From: JBGTIS01 sp041745535
GTDB lineage: Bacteria > Bacteroidota > Bacteroidia > Cytophagales > Cyclobacteriaceae
Direction: 5' to 3'
Assembly (NCBI GenBank): GCA_041745535.1
Contig: JBGTIS010000202.1
Span: 1 to 9,796, forward strand
Length of the DNA stretch: 9,796 bases
In this document: positions 6,624-9,796 of the stretch, in pieces
Position numbering within the stretch: position 1 is the stretch's first letter
Layout of the letters: each line of letters begins with the position of its first letter
Program-made: the position numbers and the translations under genes
Notes under the pieces: generated by a model
Databases searched by the model: none
The model's input: only the letters and a program-made list of their open reading frames with translations
Told to the model about the DNA's origin: nothing

Positions 6624-7898
6624 ATGTTACAAATATCTTTTATAAAAGACCAAACCGATGTGGTTATTAGCGGGTTAAAGAAAAGAGGTTTTCCTAATAT
6701 TGATCAAACTATTGAAAGGGTATTACAGCTTGATCAGCAGCGGAGAGAAACCCAAACTCAACTCGATCATGCACTTGCATCTGCCAATGCTATCGCCAGA
6801 GAAATTGGGCAACTGATGCGTGAGGACAAAAAAGAAGCGGCGGAAGCGGCCAAACAAAAAACCTCAGACTTAAAAGCTACTAATAAAATACAGGCAGAAC
6901 AACTAAAACAATATGAGGAAGAATTAAAAAATCTTTTATATAACATTCCTAATATCCCGCATGCCAATGTACCCGAAGGTAAAAATGCTGACGATAATGA
7001 AATTATATTTCAGGTAAACATATTACCTGAATTACCTGCCACCACGGTTCCTCACTGGGATTTAATAAAACGCTACGATATCATAGATTTTGATCTGGGC
7101 AACAAAATTTCAGGTGCGGGTTTACCGGTGTATAAAGGCAAAGGCGCCAGAATGCAGCGCGCTATGATTAACTTTTTTCTGGATGAAGCACTCAAGGCCG
7201 GCTATTTAGAAATTCAGCCTCCTATTCTGGTTAATGAAGAATCGGGGTATGCTACCGGTCAGCTTCCTGATAAGGAAGGGCAAATGTATCACATTTCTGA
7301 CAGCAATCTATATTTAATTCCCACGGCAGAGGTACCCATTACAAACCTGTACCGTGATACTATATTAAAACAGGAAGATCTCCCAATTAAAAATGTGGGA
7401 TATACCCCTTGTTTCCGCCGCGAAGCCGGTTCATGGGGTGCGCATGCGCGCGGGTTGAACAGATTGCACCAGTTCGATAAAGTTGAGCTTGTACAAATAC
7501 AGCATCCTGAAAAGTCATACAAAACGCTGGAAGAAATGACTGCCCATGTGCGGCAGTTGCTCGAAAAGTTAGACCTGCCTTTCCGGGTACTTAGGTTGTG
7601 TGGCGGCGATATGGGCTTTACGTCTGCCATGACGTACGACCTGGAAGTATACGCGGCTGCCCAGCAGAAATGGCTGGAGGTAAGTTCGGTCAGTAATTTC
7701 GAAACCTATCAGGCCAATCGGTTAAAACTGAGGTATAAAAACGATCAGAATAAAACAGAATTGCTACATACCCTCAATGGTAGCGCATTGGCTTTGCCAC
7801 GCATTCTGGCTGCTATTCTGGAAAACAATCAGACGCCTGAAGGTATCAAAGTTCCGGAAGTATTGGTTCCTTATACCGGATTTGATGTCATTGATTAA
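6624..7898 (+). CDS. serS: Seryl-tRNA synthetase (class II)
   Basis: This cytoplasmic enzyme charges tRNA-Ser (and selenocysteine tRNA where present) with serine using ATP. At 424 residues it has the usual bacterial length. The N-terminal antiparallel coiled-coil arm that grips the long variable arm of tRNA-Ser spans about 28-108, rich in Lys, Glu and Gln. The class II core follows: motif 1 around 174-202; the serine-pocket TAE (234-236); motif 2 with TPCFRREAGSWG (261-272) and GLNRLHQFDKVEL (277-289); SSVSNFETYQANR (354-366); and motif 3 with HTLNGSALALPR (382-393). Nothing essential is missing. The ATG at 6624 matches the usual N-terminus (MLQISFIKD), and an inverted repeat lies just upstream of it. 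It is transcribed divergently from rho and converges on a glycosyltransferase gene across a gap of nested inverted repeats. Confidence 0.97.
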   Translation: MLQISFIKDQTDVVISGLKKRGFPNIDQTIERVLQLDQQRRETQTQLDHALASANAIAREIGQLMREDKKEAAEAAKQKTSDLKATNKIQAEQLKQYEEELKNLLYNIPNIPHANVPEGKNADDNEIIFQVNILPELPATTVPHWDLIKRYDIIDFDLGNKISGAGLPVYKGKGARMQRAMINFFLDEALKAGYLEIQPPILVNEESGYATGQLPDKEGQMYHISDSNLYLIPTAEVPITNLYRDTILKQEDLPIKNVGYTPCFRREAGSWGAHARGLNRLHQFDKVELVQIQHPEKSYKTLEEMTAHVRQLLEKLDLPFRVLRLCGGDMGFTSAMTYDLEVYAAAQQKWLEVSSVSNFETYQANRLKLRYKNDQNKTELLHTLNGSALALPRILAAILENNQTPEGIKVPEVLVPYTGFDVID

Positions 7899-7903
7899 CT
7901 TAA

Positions 7904-8037
7904 CAGCTATTACCAAGACTTTGATAGCATAAAGTGAAAGCTGGAACCCGAAGTTGGAATAAGAATTTATATGTTAATCGTTATTTGTGACTAAACTATT
8001 AACAAATAACGATTAAAGGATAATAAAATAATAGCTG
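7904..8037. repeat. Outer inverted repeat bracketing the serS/glycosyltransferase gap
   Basis: CAGCTATTA (7904-7912) is perfectly complementary to TAATAGCTG (8029-8037). A second short pair, TTAACAG (7900-7906) and CTGTTAA (8041-8047), extends the symmetry outward. Together they bracket the 15-bp hairpin at 7974-8016 and span almost the whole intergenic gap. The layout could be a folded 3' untranslated structure or a small degenerate palindromic element; no target-site duplication is clear. Confidence 0.5.
7974..8016. repeat. 15-bp perfect inverted repeat (possible convergent 3'-end hairpin)
   Basis: TTAATCGTTATTTGT (7974-7988) pairs perfectly with ACAAATAACGATTAA (8002-8016) around a 13-nt loop. 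It lies between the convergent stops of serS (7898) and the glycosyltransferase gene (8056). That position suggests a shared transcription end or RNA-protecting stem, but neither side has a proper T-tract and the stem is AU-rich, so a classical intrinsic terminator is doubtful. A 15-bp perfect repeat at this spacing is unlikely to be chance. Confidence 0.6.
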
Positions 8038-8055
8038 AACCTGTTAATGTGAGGC

Positions 8056-8754
8056 TTACAACTTATCCTGATTCATCATCTTTTTATAAGTTCGGATCAT
8101 GGTTTCCTGGGGGAAATCCAGAAAGAACATAGTAAAAATGGTAAGATTGGCAAAATTTACCCGCCAGTAACTGTTATCCTGATATTTCCTAATAGAAATT
8201 AAAGCGCATTTGGGAATAATTTTAAATCTGGCGGCTTTTTTGGCTCTGATAATAAAATCATAATCTTCCATAATTTTATGAGCATGGCTATAACCGTTTA
8301 ATTTGTTGAACAGCGTTCGCGATACATAAATGGTTTGGTCTCCACCCCGGCACATAATACGGTCGAAACGAGAGAAAAAAGCATTCACTTTCAAAACAAA
8401 GCGGTTTGAATCGAACCGGGTGCGATACGAACCTACCGGATAGCCTTCGGCAATTGCCTGTAAAATATCTTCTGTATAGGTAGCTGGTGGTAATGAGTCG
8501 GCATGTACAAAATACAAAACCTCGCCACTGGCCTTACTGGCACCATAGTTCATTTGATGAGCCCTCCCTTTTTTGGGCGATTGGTATACCGCCACACCCA
8601 ACTTCTCTGCTTCTTCAAAAGTGTGGTCATTACTATTGCCGTCTACCACAATAATTTCAGCCACTTTGTTATTGCTGTTCTGGACCAGGTGCTGGATAAG
8701 CCTGCCGACACAGCGTTCTTCATTGTAGGTAGGAATAATAATACTGATTTTCAT
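8056..8754 (-). CDS. Family 2 glycosyltransferase, TIGR04283-like
   Basis: This 232-residue GT-A fold enzyme should transfer a sugar from a nucleotide-sugar donor. The N-terminus ISIIIPTYNEE (3-13) and EIIVVDGNSNDHT (33-45) are the nucleotide-binding strands. GRAHQMNYGA (63-72) and FVHADSLPP (82-90, Asp86 in the metal-binding position) are hallmarks of the TIGR04283 subgroup. GGDQTIYVSRTLF (137-149) and MEDYDF (162-167) form the acceptor-side and catalytic-base region. There is no signal peptide or clear C-terminal membrane anchor, though residues about 202-213 are hydrophobic; it is probably cytoplasmic or peripheral at the membrane. I chose ATG at 8754; a TTG at 8763 would add three residues (ending CV) ahead of the canonical MKISIIIPTYN start and is unlikely. 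The usual partner of this subgroup is not adjacent, so donor and acceptor are unknown. It is divergent from the DUF547 gene. Confidence 0.9.
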   Translation of the reverse strand: MKISIIIPTYNEERCVGRLIQHLVQNSNNKVAEIIVVDGNSNDHTFEEAEKLGVAVYQSPKKGRAHQMNYGASKASGEVLYFVHADSLPPATYTEDILQAIAEGYPVGSYRTRFDSNRFVLKVNAFFSRFDRIMCRGGDQTIYVSRTLFNKLNGYSHAHKIMEDYDFIIRAKKAARFKIIPKCALISIRKYQDNSYWRVNFANLTIFTMFFLDFPQETMIRTYKKMMNQDKL

Positions 8755-8933
8755 AACACACAAAAAACCTTAAGATATAATAGCATTCATAGCAAAAAAG
8801 TTATAATAAGGCATAAAACAATCATCAGGAAAAAATTTTCATATGTAAAGTAGCCGACAAAATTAATATTTAAAAATCTGATTTACAGATGCGTTCGTAT
8901 ATTATAACAGATCAAATTAAATAAGAATCGAAA

Positions 8934-9683
8934 ATGAAAAAATTAATTATAGCTTTTATATTAATCGCACATGCTGGTATTGGTTTTTCTGCAAAATCTG
9001 AGGTTTCTCATGACTTATGGAACAGCCTGCTTAAAAAACATGTGTCGGACAAGGGGGTGGTTGATTACGAAGGATTCGCGAAAGATAAGACTCAGATTGA
9101 CCGGTACCTCAGCATGCTGAATGAGAATCCACCGCAGGATAGCTGGTCGGAAAAAGAAAAAATGGCTTTCTGGATCAATACCTATAATGCGGCTACTGTT
9201 AAATTAATTGTGGACAATTATCCGGTTAACAGCATTCAGGATTTACAACCTACATTAAAAATACCCTTTATTCACGACGTATGGCACAAAGAATTTTTTG
9301 AAATCGGAAACAAGGAAAGAAGCCTGAACGAAGTAGAACATGAAATTCTAAGAAAAGATTTTAATGAACCGCGTATTCATTTTGCGGTAAACTGTGCCTC
9401 TATATCCTGCCCTAAATTACGCAATGAAGCTTATACAACCGAAAAACTGGATGAACAACTAACCGATCAGGCAAAATATTTTCTGAATAACGAGCAGTAC
9501 AACAAGATTTCTAAAGATAAAGTTGAAATATCTAAAATATTTCAATGGTTTACTGGTGACTTTACTAAAAATGGCTCGCTTATCGATTTCCTGAATAAAT
9601 ATTCTGATGTACAAATTAATCAGAATGCTGAAGTAGACCATTTAGAGTACAATTGGGATTTGAATAATAAACTTCCTGCATAA
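8934..9683 (+). CDS. Exported DUF547-family protein
   Basis: The 249-residue product carries a signal peptide (MKKLIIAFILIAHAGIGFSA, probable cleavage after Ala20) without a lipobox cysteine, so it is likely periplasmic. DUF547 features follow in order: VDYEGF (43-48); AFWINTYNAATVKLI (78-92); HDVWHKEFFEIGNKERSLNEVEH (from 114); the core RIHFAVNCASISCPKLR (147-163) with Cys154 and Cys159 five residues apart; and a short end, LEYNWDLN (237-244). The family is widespread in bacteria and its biochemical function is not established. The conserved His/Cys core suggests an enzyme-like site, and a disulfide or metal-thiolate pair is possible. It has its own leader and terminator, so it is probably a single-gene unit. 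ATG at 8934 fits the signal peptide; no Shine-Dalgarno is seen. Confidence 0.88.
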   Translation: MKKLIIAFILIAHAGIGFSAKSEVSHDLWNSLLKKHVSDKGVVDYEGFAKDKTQIDRYLSMLNENPPQDSWSEKEKMAFWINTYNAATVKLIVDNYPVNSIQDLQPTLKIPFIHDVWHKEFFEIGNKERSLNEVEHEILRKDFNEPRIHFAVNCASISCPKLRNEAYTTEKLDEQLTDQAKYFLNNEQYNKISKDKVEISKIFQWFTGDFTKNGSLIDFLNKYSDVQINQNAEVDHLEYNWDLNNKLPA

Positions 9684-9704
9684 ATTCAGTGTTACTGTAA
9701 GATT

Positions 9705-9730
9705 ATAAAAGGCGCTATGGTGCCTTTTAT
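9705..9730 (+). terminator. Intrinsic terminator of the DUF547 gene
   Basis: An 11-bp stem pairs ATAAAAGGCGC (9705-9715) with GTGCCTTTTAT (9720-9730), with one G-U pair and a 4-nt loop TATG. The 3' arm runs into TTTTATTGTT. It starts 22 nt after the DUF547 stop codon. The A-rich 5' arm gives a T-rich run on the minus strand, so it may also stop transcription coming from the right. Confidence 0.8.
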
Positions 9731-9796
9731 TGTTGGTAAGCTAAAAACTTCAGAACAACAGCTGATGTTTTTGTATACTTTAGTCTTTAGTTCTGC

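Noticed and set aside
8755..8763. TTG start for the glycosyltransferase, three codons upstream of the ATG.
   Set aside because: The family normally begins MKISIIIPTYN, which matches the ATG at 8754.
8892..8918. TTTACA followed by TATAAC upstream of the DUF547 gene as an E. coli-style promoter.
   Set aside because: The spacing is short (15 nt), and Bacteroidota primary promoters use a different consensus.
9731..9796. An open minus-strand frame entering from the right edge and reading through the terminator.
   Set aside because: It is only a few dozen codons of unremarkable sequence across a hairpin, with no recognisable motif, so it cannot be supported as a gene end.
1..9796. Possibility of a defence island, secretion locus, biosynthetic cluster or other new multi-gene system.
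   Set aside because: Genes alternate in strand, have their own leaders or terminators, and belong to unrelated known families. Nothing shows co-operation of several unknown genes, and there are no mobile-element or recombination signatures.

Overview
This window looks like ordinary chromosomal DNA from a member of the Bacteroidota, most likely a Cytophagales-type bacterium. Three things point that way. The rho gene carries the long, charged, low-complexity insertion typical of that phylum. None of the genes has a clear Shine-Dalgarno sequence; AT-rich leaders precede the ATGs. The DsbD-like, seryl-tRNA synthetase and DUF547 proteins also resemble Bacteroidota versions. The placement comes from reading the proteins, not from a database search. 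Base and codon use look even throughout, and I see no insertion sequence, prophage, CRISPR array, tRNA or rRNA.

Layout from left to right. Positions 1-1173 (minus) hold the first 391 codons of an SLC12-type cation-chloride cotransporter, cut by the window edge. It is preceded on the same strand, after 59 nt, by a membrane-anchored alpha/beta hydrolase (1233-2018, minus); the two may be co-transcribed. A divergent intergenic region leads to a 740-residue DsbD-like transmembrane thiol reductase (2181-4403, plus). This gene converges on rho (4492-6237, minus), and the gap between them holds a strong hairpin that should stop transcription in both directions. A 386-nt divergent region rich in inverted repeats separates rho from serS (6624-7898, plus). 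serS converges on a TIGR04283-like family 2 glycosyltransferase (8056-8754, minus) across a gap filled with nested inverted repeats. After another divergent spacer comes an exported DUF547 protein (8934-9683, plus), closed by a clean intrinsic terminator.

The genes do not form a single pathway. Two are housekeeping genes (transcription termination and serine tRNA charging). The rest are envelope-related: ion transport, periplasmic thiol reduction, a membrane-tethered hydrolase, a glycosyltransferase and an exported protein of unknown function. I do not see an undescribed multi-gene system. The most interesting material is (i) a bacterial cotransporter that keeps the NKCC-type sodium-site residues, (ii) the roughly 160-residue disordered insertion in Rho, (iii) a 12-bp perfect inverted repeat whose second arm ends five bases before the serS start, and (iv) the nested inverted repeats between serS and the glycosyltransferase gene.
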